Shown here: piece by piece, positions 1 through 5,069 of the stretch
Layout: the number at the start of each line of letters is the position of its first letter
Numbering within the stretch: the first letter of the stretch is position 1
From: CAYLPU01 sp964385635
GTDB taxonomy: Bacteria; Chloroflexota; Anaerolineae; B4-G1
Length of the DNA stretch: 5,127 bases
Reading direction: 5' to 3'
Assembly (NCBI GenBank): GCA_964385635.1
Contig: CAYLPU010000171.1
Span: 1 to 5,127 of the forward strand
The notes under the pieces: model-generated
Told to the model about the DNA's origin: nothing
Seen by the model: the letters and a program-made list of their open reading frames with translations, nothing else
Databases searched by the model: none
Program-made: the position numbers and the translations under genes

Positions 1-193
1 GCGGGGCGGGTGGCACTGCTCCAGCAGGCGCTCGCCGCCAGCGAGGAGGCGGCACGGCTCTACCGCGACCTGGGCCTCCAGGCCGAACTGGCTTCGTCCC
101 TCAACAACGCCTCCAACAGCTACAGCGACCTGGCGGGGCTGGAAGAGAGACATGCGGGGCGGGTGGCACTGCTCCAGCAGGCGCTCGCCGCCA
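1..193 (+). repeat. Two copies of a 40-bp exact repeat, 153-bp period, inside the TPR gene
   Basis: Bases 1-40 and 154-193 are identical, and the next bases are nearly so (one difference at 41/194, then eleven matching bases). The period of 153 bp equals 51 codons and matches the protein repeat unit. The first copy touches the window edge, so more units may lie upstream. Identity at DNA level, rather than only at protein level, points to recent unit duplication or gene conversion. Confidence 0.85.
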
Positions 194-441
194 TCGAGGA
201 GGCGGTAGAGACTTTCCGCAATCAGGGTATCGTCCCCTACCTGATGGTCGGGCTGGGAAACGCCGTCCTCCGGCACGTGGAATTGGCCCAGCACACAGAC
301 GAACTGAACCGCGCTCGCGTGCTGGCCCTGTGCCGGGAAGGAGAAGCGCTCTGTGTGCCGATGGAGGATCAAGACAGCCTGGCTTTCTTTCGCCATGTGC
401 GACAGCAGTTGGAGGAGGCAGAAGGTGCGATGCACCCTTGA
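1..441 (+). CDS. TPR-like repeat protein, C-terminal part (5' end outside window)
   Basis: The frame is open from the first base (Ala-Gly-Arg before the first GTG at 10) and ends at TGA 439-441, so this is the C-terminal 146 residues of a longer protein and the GTG at 10 should not be taken as its start. The visible part begins with a 51-residue unit (AGRVALLQQALAA, then a helix with YRDLG, then SLNNASNSYSDL) and a second unit starting with the same 13 residues that then diverges. Alternating Ala/Leu/Glu-rich amphipathic helices with an LNN-x(4)-YSDL pattern are typical of long tetratricopeptide arrays in bacterial STAND/NB-ARC and CHAT-type proteins. Such arrays are protein-binding scaffolds; which effector domain lies upstream cannot be seen. 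The last 50 or so residues are non-repetitive and probably cap the array. It is separated from the kinase gene by about 600 bases, so it is probably a separate transcription unit. The TPR-like nature is fairly certain; the role is unknown. Confidence 0.75.
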   Translation, partial: AGRVALLQQALAASEEAARLYRDLGLQAELASSLNNASNSYSDLAGLEERHAGRVALLQQALAAIEEAVETFRNQGIVPYLMVGLGNAVLRHVELAQHTDELNRARVLALCREGEALCVPMEDQDSLAFFRHVRQQLEEAEGAMHP

Positions 442-503
442 GGTGCTGTGCCATCCCAGGCTGGCCGAAGACCCAGAGATGAGGTACAATGATACTGCAA
501 TTG

Positions 504-654
504 GTAACTGCTCAGGCTCTTCCCAAAACAGGCACAAATAGCACACGGATACACACAGATGAAACGGGTTCTCACAGATTTTTTATCTTTATCTGCGTAC
601 ATCCGTATGATCCGTGTTGATCCGTGTTCTATTTATGACTGGCTGAGCAGTTAC
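504..654. repeat. Nested inverted-repeat element with ACGGAT words (REP/MITE-like)
   Basis: The outer arms gtaactgctcag (504-515) and ctgagcagttac (643-654) are a perfect 12-bp inverted repeat. Inside them, 536-550 (aaatag, one base, acacggat) pairs with 620-634 (atccgtgt, one base, ctattt) at 14 of 15 positions. Inside that, cagat (575-579) faces atctg (591-595) across a T-rich centre. The right half contains two exact tandem copies of the 10-mer gatccgtgtt (609-628), preceded by a near copy (atccgtat, 601-608). The core is AT-rich compared with the flanking genes. No target-site duplication is obvious and no transposase is present. It could be a non-autonomous mobile repeat, an RNA hairpin, or a dispersed intergenic repeat; ACGGAT-rich spacers of this sort recur in environmental genomes, as far as I recall. 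Confidence 0.65.
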
Positions 655-714
655 AGCAGATCAATGAAATCCCAAAGAGCCTGTTTTGCTTCGAAAACCC
701 TTGCACGCGAGGAC

Positions 715-743
715 TTGCCCCACCTAAACCGTTAGAGTATAAT
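715..743 (+). promoter_or_regulatory. Predicted sigma70-type promoter
   Basis: TTGCCC (715-720, four of six matches to TTGACA, including the TTG) and a perfect TATAAT (738-743) are separated by 17 bp, the ideal spacing. Transcription would start near 750. The next well-supported gene on this strand is the kinase at 1039, so the promoter would give that operon a leader of about 290 nt. An ATG at 748 lies almost at the predicted start point and could be read as a leaderless start of a 60-codon frame, which I do not consider established. Prediction from motif only. Confidence 0.5.
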
Positions 744-1026
744 AACAATGTCAACTCCAGTTGCCGGGCCAATTCCAGTCGCGTGTCTGCACCTGAGCCC
801 ACTCCACCCTCGTCTCCGCCGAGAACCACAGGGCCAGCCCATCCAGGGCAGTGTGATAGACCCAGACCCCGTATTTACGGGCGACAGCCCCCCGGGCCTG
901 GCATCCTGGAAGGTACGCTCTGCAAAGTAGCGCAGGCGGTTCCAGATTCGGATGAAAGAGTTGCGGGATGAGAATGTGGCGCTGAGGAAACGGCTGGAGC
1001 AGGAGGAGGGCTGAGGAAAGGGGCAT

Positions 1027-1033
1027 AAGGGTG
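1027..1033 (+). promoter_or_regulatory. Ribosome binding site of the sensor kinase
   Basis: AAGGGTG ends five bases before the ATG at 1039. It is a moderate Shine-Dalgarno match and supports this ATG, which also gives the N-terminus a short polar start directly before the first membrane helix. Confidence 0.55.
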
Positions 1034-1038
1034 AACAG

Positions 1039-3756
1039 ATGACAAAAACAGTATCGCACAAAATCGCCGTTCTTGGTTTCCTGCTGACGATCTGTCTACT
1101 GACAACCTATTACTTTCATTTTGTTCTGGAGGCCGAGATTGTCTTCACGCACCTCTTCTACGTGCCGATTATCCTGGCGGGTTTGTGGTGGTCGCGCAAG
1201 GGCATACTGGTGGCCGTATTCCTGGCTGTGATGCTACTGATTTCGCACGTCCTGAGCCCGCTTGAGACCCCCACCGGGGCAGACGTGGCGCGGACTACCA
1301 TGTTCGTGGTCGTCGGCGCGGTGGTCGGCATCCTGAATGAAAAGCGGCTGATACTGGAGACCAAACTGCGGGCATACAGCAGGACATTGGAGCAGCGGGT
1401 GGAGGAACGCACGAGTGCACCCAGAGAAGCGCAAGAGAGGCAGCGGGCAATTCTGGATGGCATCGGCGACGCGGTCATTACCCTGGACGAAAACCTGAAT
1501 ATCACCCGGGCAAACCCGATCGCAGTGGAGCAATACGGGGCTGTTCTGGGCAGGAAATGCTACGAGGCGTACGAATGGCTGAAACAGCCGTGTGCCGACT
1601 GCATTGCACGAAAAACGTTTGCAGACGGAGTGGCCAGGTCATCGGAAGAAGAGGGCACCCTGAAAGATGGAAATCGTGTCAATTTTGTAGTCACTTGCTC
1701 ACCGGTCAGAGACCCCGATGGGGAGGTTGTTTCGGTTGTCGAGGCGCTCCACGACATCACCGAGCGCAAGCGGGCGGAGGAGGCGTTGAGAGAAACCACT
1801 CAACTCCTTGAAATGATCCTTGATCATACTCACGTGCTGGTCGCCTATATGGATCCGCAATTCAACTTTGTCAGAGTAAACAGGGTCTATGCCGAGGCTG
1901 ATGAACGGGAGCCATCGTTCTTCCCCGGCAAGAACCACTTTGATTTGTATCCCAACGCAGAGAATGAGGCGATTTTCCGGCGCGTGGTAGAAACGGGTGA
2001 GCCCTACTTTGCGGACGCCAAACCATTCGAGTACGCAGAACACCCAGAGCGCGGCGTGAGCTACTGGAATTGGAGCCTGGTGCCCATCAAGAATCCTGAA
2101 GGCGCTGTAACTGGACTGGTCTTGACGTTAGTGAATGTCACCGAGCGGGTACGGGCGGAGGAGGCACTGCGAGAGTCCAAGGAATTGTTTGAAAAAACCT
2201 TCAACAGCCAGCGGGATGCGATCTTCCTCTTGGATGCGGAGATTCCGGCCAGGATCGTGGACTGCAACCTAGCCTCAATGGAGATCTCTGGCTATACTCT
2301 CCAGGAAATGCTGGGCCGCACAGCGGCCTTCTTGCATGTTGATGAAGCAGCGCTACGAGAATTCCAGGGGCATCTCTACCCGGCCATAGAAGAGCACGGT
2401 TTCCTACATCTGCCTGAGTTCAAGATGAAGCGCAAGGATGGAACGGTCTTCCCCACCGAACACACCGTGATTCCGCTCGAAGACGAACGAGGCAGGCGTG
2501 TCGGCTGGGTGAGCGTGGTGCGCGACATCACCGAGCGCAAGCGGGCGGAGAGGACATTGCGGAGAAGTGAAAAACAGGCATCTGCGGCGATAGAAGCAGC
2601 AAGGGGATTTACATTCAGTTATGATATCGCTACAGGCAAGATTACCTGGGGCGGCGCGATTGAAGAGATTACAGGATATACGCCTGGAGAATTCGCGCAA
2701 GTTGACGCTGAGGGCTGGGCAGACAGAATACACCCTGAGGATAGAGATGAGGTTCTATCAATTCTGCAAGAGGCTATTGAGACGTTAGATCGTGCTACGG
2801 CCGAGTACCGATTTAGGAAGAAAGATGGTAGTTATGTTACGCTTGCTTCCATCAGCCTTACAGAGAGGGAAAACGGCAAATCCGTTCGCTTAGTGGGTAT
2901 ATTGCAGGACATCACCGAGCGCAAGCGGGCGGAGGAGGAGTTGAGGAAGCACCGTGAGCACCTGGAGGAGCTGGTTGAAGAGCGCACCGCTGAGCTGGAA
3001 CGTCTGAACCAGGGGATGCTGGCCATGCTGGAAGACCTGACCACGGCCAAGGAACGGGCCGAAGAGGCCGACCGGCTAAAGACAGCCTTCCTGGCCACCG
3101 TCTCCCACGAACTGCGCACGCCGCTGGCCTCCATCAAGGGCTTTGCCTCAACGCTGCTGGCCGACGACGTGACCTGGGAGCCGGAATTCCAGCGCGACTT
3201 TATGGAGACCATTGACCGCGAGGCCGACCGCCTGACCGAACTGATCGGCCAGTTGCTGGACATGTCCCGCCTGGAATCCGGCACGCTCAGGATTGACCGC
3301 CTGCTCTGCCACCTGGCCGACGTCCTGGCCCAGGCCGACGAGCAACTGGCCGTGCTGGCGGCCAACCACGTCCTGGTGATGGACGTGGCTCCGCATCTGC
3401 CCCGGCTAAACGTGGACCCCAGCCGCATCAGCAACGTGCTGATCAACCTGGTGAGCAACGCCGCCAAGTTCGCGCCCTCGGGGACCAGGATCACCGTCAC
3501 CGCCCAGGCCGGGGACGGGCAGGTCGTGGTCAGCGTGGCCGACGAGGGACCGGGCATCGCGCTCGAGCACCAGGCACACGTGTTCGAGCGCTTCTACCGG
3601 GTGGACAACGCGCTCACCCGCAGCAGTCCGGGCACCGGGCTGGGACTGGCCATCTGCAAAGGGCTGGTCGAGGCCCACGGGGGGAACATGTGGGTCGAGA
3701 GCGAGCCAGGCCGGGGAGCGACCTTCTACTTCAGTCTGCCCGCGCCCCCCCTCTAA
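1039..3756 (+). CDS. Membrane-anchored multi-PAS sensor histidine kinase
   Basis: The 905-residue protein autophosphorylates on histidine in response to an unknown signal and should pass phosphate to the two response regulators downstream. Residues about 8-100 form roughly four hydrophobic segments (about 9-30, 33-51, 55-72, 85-99), so the N-terminus is membrane-embedded. A coiled coil (about 104-136) follows. Four PAS-type modules come next: about 133-243 (with Cys174, Cys185, Cys188), 252-372, 380-502 and 510-632. Each ends in a D-I-T-E-R-K-R-A-E-type PAC/linker helix (the second diverged to VTERVRAEE). A second long coiled coil (about 630-685) leads to HisKA with VSHELRTP (phospho-acceptor His690; the E-x-x-T phosphatase motif is present). 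The HATPase core has the N box (N803, N807), G1 DEGPGI (835-840), F box FERFYR (849-854) and G2 GTGLGLAI (865-872), so it looks catalytically intact. There is no receiver or HPt domain. The start is supported by AAGGGTG upstream. GC is clearly higher in the kinase core than in PAS domains 2 and 4. Family certain; ligand and target genes unknown. Confidence 0.95.
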   Translation: MTKTVSHKIAVLGFLLTICLLTTYYFHFVLEAEIVFTHLFYVPIILAGLWWSRKGILVAVFLAVMLLISHVLSPLETPTGADVARTTMFVVVGAVVGILNEKRLILETKLRAYSRTLEQRVEERTSAPREAQERQRAILDGIGDAVITLDENLNITRANPIAVEQYGAVLGRKCYEAYEWLKQPCADCIARKTFADGVARSSEEEGTLKDGNRVNFVVTCSPVRDPDGEVVSVVEALHDITERKRAEEALRETTQLLEMILDHTHVLVAYMDPQFNFVRVNRVYAEADEREPSFFPGKNHFDLYPNAENEAIFRRVVETGEPYFADAKPFEYAEHPERGVSYWNWSLVPIKNPEGAVTGLVLTLVNVTERVRAEEALRESKELFEKTFNSQRDAIFLLDAEIPARIVDCNLASMEISGYTLQEMLGRTAAFLHVDEAALREFQGHLYPAIEEHGFLHLPEFKMKRKDGTVFPTEHTVIPLEDERGRRVGWVSVVRDITERKRAERTLRRSEKQASAAIEAARGFTFSYDIATGKITWGGAIEEITGYTPGEFAQVDAEGWADRIHPEDRDEVLSILQEAIETLDRATAEYRFRKKDGSYVTLASISLTERENGKSVRLVGILQDITERKRAEEELRKHREHLEELVEERTAELERLNQGMLAMLEDLTTAKERAEEADRLKTAFLATVSHELRTPLASIKGFASTLLADDVTWEPEFQRDFMETIDREADRLTELIGQLLDMSRLESGTLRIDRLLCHLADVLAQADEQLAVLAANHVLVMDVAPHLPRLNVDPSRISNVLINLVSNAAKFAPSGTRITVTAQAGDGQVVVSVADEGPGIALEHQAHVFERFYRVDNALTRSSPGTGLGLAICKGLVEAHGGNMWVESEPGRGATFYFSLPAPPL
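1753..2938 (+). repeat. Repeated PAS-linker DNA, three exact 27-bp copies plus one diverged
   Basis: An identical 27-bp block coding for D-I-T-E-R-K-R-A-E occurs at 1753-1779, 2524-2550 and 2908-2934. The first and third copies stay identical for 31 bp. A diverged copy lies at about 2137-2165 (VTERVRAEE). These blocks mark the end of each PAS module and give the gene internal homology for module gain, loss or exchange. The listed span runs from the first to the last copy. Confidence 0.85.
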
Positions 3757-3757
3757 T

Positions 3758-3828
3758 CCCCCCCCATAGGGGGGAGGTGGCGGGTAGGGCGTGCTCCCTC
3801 CCCTCGTGGGGGAGGGCTGGGGTGGGGG
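3758..3828 (+). repeat. C/G-tract spacer with two hairpins and a G-quadruplex motif
   Basis: Directly after the kinase stop, eight C (3758-3765), a 3-base spacer and six G (3769-3774) can fold into a short GC hairpin. A second hairpin pairs ccctcccc (3796-3803) with ggggaggg (3809-3816) around a 5-base loop. The G runs at 3808-3812, 3814-3816, 3819-3822 and 3824-3828, with loops of 1, 2 and 1 base, form a canonical G-quadruplex motif on the coding strand. No T-run follows, so this is not a standard terminator. It resembles dispersed REP-like intergenic repeats, and the last kinase codons (Pro-Ala-Pro-Pro-Leu) already lie in its C-rich edge. Confidence 0.65.
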
Positions 3829-3860
3829 CATGCGCTGTGAAACCTGAAACTGTCTGTCCA

Positions 3861-3866
3861 GGGAGG
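3861..3866 (+). promoter_or_regulatory. Ribosome binding site of the single-domain receiver
   Basis: GGGAGG with five bases before ATG 3872 is a near-perfect Shine-Dalgarno sequence. It fixes the start of the receiver gene and lies 32 bases after the last G-run of the spacer. Confidence 0.75.
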
Positions 3867-3871
3867 ACACC

Positions 3872-4240
3872 ATGTCAACAATCCTGATCATTGAAGATGA
3901 TCCCGACGTTCGAAAGTTTATCACCGTGAACCTGGCCCGGCGGGGCTACCGGGCTATCGAGGCCGCCGATGGCGAGGACGGCCTGATCCAGGCTCGCGCC
4001 GAGCGGCCAGACCTGATCCTCCTGGACCTCAAACTGCCAGGCGCTGACGGCTGGGCCACGCTGGAAACCCTCCGCGCCGAATCGGATCTGGCCGGCATCC
4101 CGGTGGTCATCATCACCGCCTCGGCGGTCAAGGAAGAAGAGAGGCGGGCCCGCCAATTGGGCGCTGCAGACTATCTGGTCAAACCGATCAGCGTGCGGCA
4201 ACTGCTGGCCGCCGTGCAAACTGTCCTGAGTGAGGCCTGA
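3872..4240 (+). CDS. Single-domain (CheY-like) response regulator
   Basis: The 122-residue protein is one complete receiver domain with no output domain. Acidic pocket Glu8/Asp9/Asp10, phospho-acceptor Asp52 in LILLDLKLP, switch Thr82 in VVIITAS and Lys104 in the YLVKP motif are all present, so it should accept phosphate from a kinase and be cytoplasmic. ATG 3872 is supported by GGGAGG. It sits between the kinase (115-nt gap) and a DNA-binding regulator (22-nt gap), consistent with one operon. Without an output domain it could act as a phosphorelay intermediate, as a phosphate sink, or by protein contact. The kinase carries no HPt, so a full relay would need a partner encoded elsewhere. Its first helix (FITVNLARRGY) resembles that of the next regulator (FVSANLTARGY), suggesting common ancestry and a shared kinase. 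The family is certain; the choice among these roles is inference. Confidence 0.93.
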   Translation: MSTILIIEDDPDVRKFITVNLARRGYRAIEAADGEDGLIQARAERPDLILLDLKLPGADGWATLETLRAESDLAGIPVVIITASAVKEEERRARQLGAADYLVKPISVRQLLAAVQTVLSEA

Positions 4241-4247
4241 GCGAGGT

Positions 4248-4253
4248 AAGGAG
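4248..4253 (+). promoter_or_regulatory. Ribosome binding site deciding the start of the OmpR-type regulator
   Basis: AAGGAG lies nine bases before ATG 4263. A longer frame from GTG 4230 would overlap the preceding gene and add eleven charged residues (RPERGKEHRS after the initiator) ahead of the conserved receiver start, so ATG 4263 is preferred. Confidence 0.75.
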
Positions 4254-4262
4254 CATAGGTCG

Positions 4263-4955
4263 ATGACGAAACCAGTGCGGATACTCGTCGTGGACGACGA
4301 CCCCAACATCCTCAAGTTCGTGTCCGCCAACCTGACCGCCCGCGGCTATACGGTGACCACCGCCAGCGACGGGGCACAAGCGCTGGACACCCTGGACCGC
4401 CACATGCCCGACCTCATCATCCTGGACATCACGATGCCTCGCGTGGACGGCCTGACCGTCTGCCGGCGAATACGCGAGTTCTCGCCAGTGCCCATCATCA
4501 TCCTCAGCGCCCGGGAACAGGAGGACCAGAAGATCCAGGCCCTCGACCTGGGGGCCGACGATTACCTGACCAAGCCCTTTGGCGTGCGCGAACTGTTGGC
4601 CCGGGTGCGGGCCGTCCTGCGCCGGGCCTCGCCGGAGGAGCGCCCGCCCACCGAGACTGCCTTCCAAAGCGGCGACCTGGCCGTGGACTTCGTGCGCCGG
4701 CGGGTGACCGTGGCCGGCGCCGAGGTGCACCTGACGCCGACCGAGTACGCCCTGCTGCGCGAGTTAGCCAAACATCCCGACCGGGTGCTGACCCACGACA
4801 TGCTGCTCGCCCGGGTGTGGGGACCGGAATACCGTGGCTCCAGCCACTACCTGCACATCTACATCGGCCGTCTGCGCCGCAAACTGGCCCCGGCGCGCGG
4901 GCCGGAAATCATCACCGAGCCAGGGGTAGGCTACGTGCTCAAAACGGTCACCTGA
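4263..4955 (+). CDS. OmpR/PhoB-family response regulator, KdpE-like
   Basis: The 230-residue protein is the expected length for this family. Receiver (about 5-118): acidic pair Asp11/Asp12, phospho-acceptor Asp55 in LIILDITMP, switch Ser82 in IILSARE, Lys104 in YLTKPFG. A linker (about 121-135) leads to a winged-helix DNA-binding domain (about 136-230) with VHLTPTEYALL, a recognition region ending in YLHIYIGRLRRKL (197-209), and the wing ITEPGVGYVL (217-226). The segments LSAR...KIQALDLGADDYLTKPFG, VWGPEY and SHYLHIYIGRLRRKL are strongly reminiscent of KdpE, the potassium-transport regulator, but no kdpFABC or KdpD gene is visible and the partner kinase has PAS domains instead. It probably dimerises on phosphorylation and binds direct-repeat sites near its targets. 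No such pair of sites could be pointed out here. Start set by AAGGAG upstream. OmpR/PhoB class certain; KdpE relationship likely by sequence; target genes unknown. Confidence 0.94.
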   Translation: MTKPVRILVVDDDPNILKFVSANLTARGYTVTTASDGAQALDTLDRHMPDLIILDITMPRVDGLTVCRRIREFSPVPIIILSAREQEDQKIQALDLGADDYLTKPFGVRELLARVRAVLRRASPEERPPTETAFQSGDLAVDFVRRRVTVAGAEVHLTPTEYALLRELAKHPDRVLTHDMLLARVWGPEYRGSSHYLHIYIGRLRRKLAPARGPEIITEPGVGYVLKTVT

Positions 4956-4984
4956 GCCTGCTGCCCGAGGATCGGTCGCAGAAT

Positions 4985-5016
4985 AAGGAGCACCGCGTGA
5001 TGCGGTGCTCCTTTTT
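4985..5016 (+). terminator. Rho-independent terminator of the signalling operon
   Basis: A perfect 12-bp stem (aaggagcaccgc 4985-4996 with gcggtgctcctt 5002-5013), a 5-base loop (gtgat) and a run of five T (5012-5016) start 29 bases after the stop of the OmpR-type regulator. It is the only strong terminator in the window and marks the end of the three-gene unit. Confidence 0.92.
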
Positions 5017-5069
5017 GTGGGTCAACGCGGATTCGTGGGGTAAACTCGCTCAAAGGGGGTGTGCCACCC

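Larger units (their letters stand above)
442..1038. other. 597-bp intergenic region without a convincing gene
   Basis: This stretch holds the ACGGAT inverted-repeat element (504-654), a promoter (715-743), and a 5-bp hairpin (cccgt/acggg, 868-881) without a T-run. Open frames exist on both strands between 629 and 1105, but none has a ribosome binding site or a recognisable family. The plus-strand 60-codon frame at 748-930 is Pro-rich and starts four bases after the -10 box. The composition of 750-1014 looks like eroded coding DNA, but no consistent frame can be followed. No tRNA, rRNA or CRISPR pattern was seen. Confidence 0.6.

Noticed and set aside
485..490. TACAAT as a -10 box upstream of the repeat element
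   Set aside because: No -35-like sequence at 16-18 bp upstream.
541..640. ACGGAT repeats as a CRISPR array
   Set aside because: The repeated word is only about 10 bp, is tandem without unique spacers, and is arranged as an inverted repeat. No cas gene is present.
868..881. Palindrome cccgta-tt-tacggg as a terminator or operator
   Set aside because: Only 5-6 bp, no T-run and no second copy nearby; probably chance.
732..1061. Overlapping minus-strand open frames of 102-109 codons upstream of and into the kinase start
   Set aside because: They lack ribosome sites, overlap the kinase start and its upstream region, and encode no recognisable domain. Two competing frames over the same bases suggest chance openness in GC-rich DNA.
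2832..3557. Minus-strand open frame of 241 codons inside the kinase gene
   Set aside because: It is Ser/Arg-rich low-complexity sequence antisense to the conserved kinase core, a common shadow of GC-rich coding DNA. The sense strand has all catalytic motifs.
3796..3828. Rho-independent terminator between kinase and receiver
   Set aside because: A GC stem is present but is followed by G-runs, not T. The gene order and the downstream terminator favour read-through.
3406..3924. Minus-strand frame of 172 codons spanning the kinase end, spacer and receiver start
   Set aside because: It is made of Pro/Gly runs from the C/G tracts and reads through two genes antisense. No family features.
4230..4262. 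Longer start (GTG 4230) for the OmpR-type regulator
   Set aside because: It would overlap the preceding gene, has no good ribosome site, and adds residues not seen before the receiver in this family. ATG 4263 has AAGGAG at suitable distance.
4188..4730. Minus-strand frame of 180 codons over the OmpR-type regulator
   Set aside because: Shadow of the well-supported regulator on the other strand. His/Gly-rich and without domain features.
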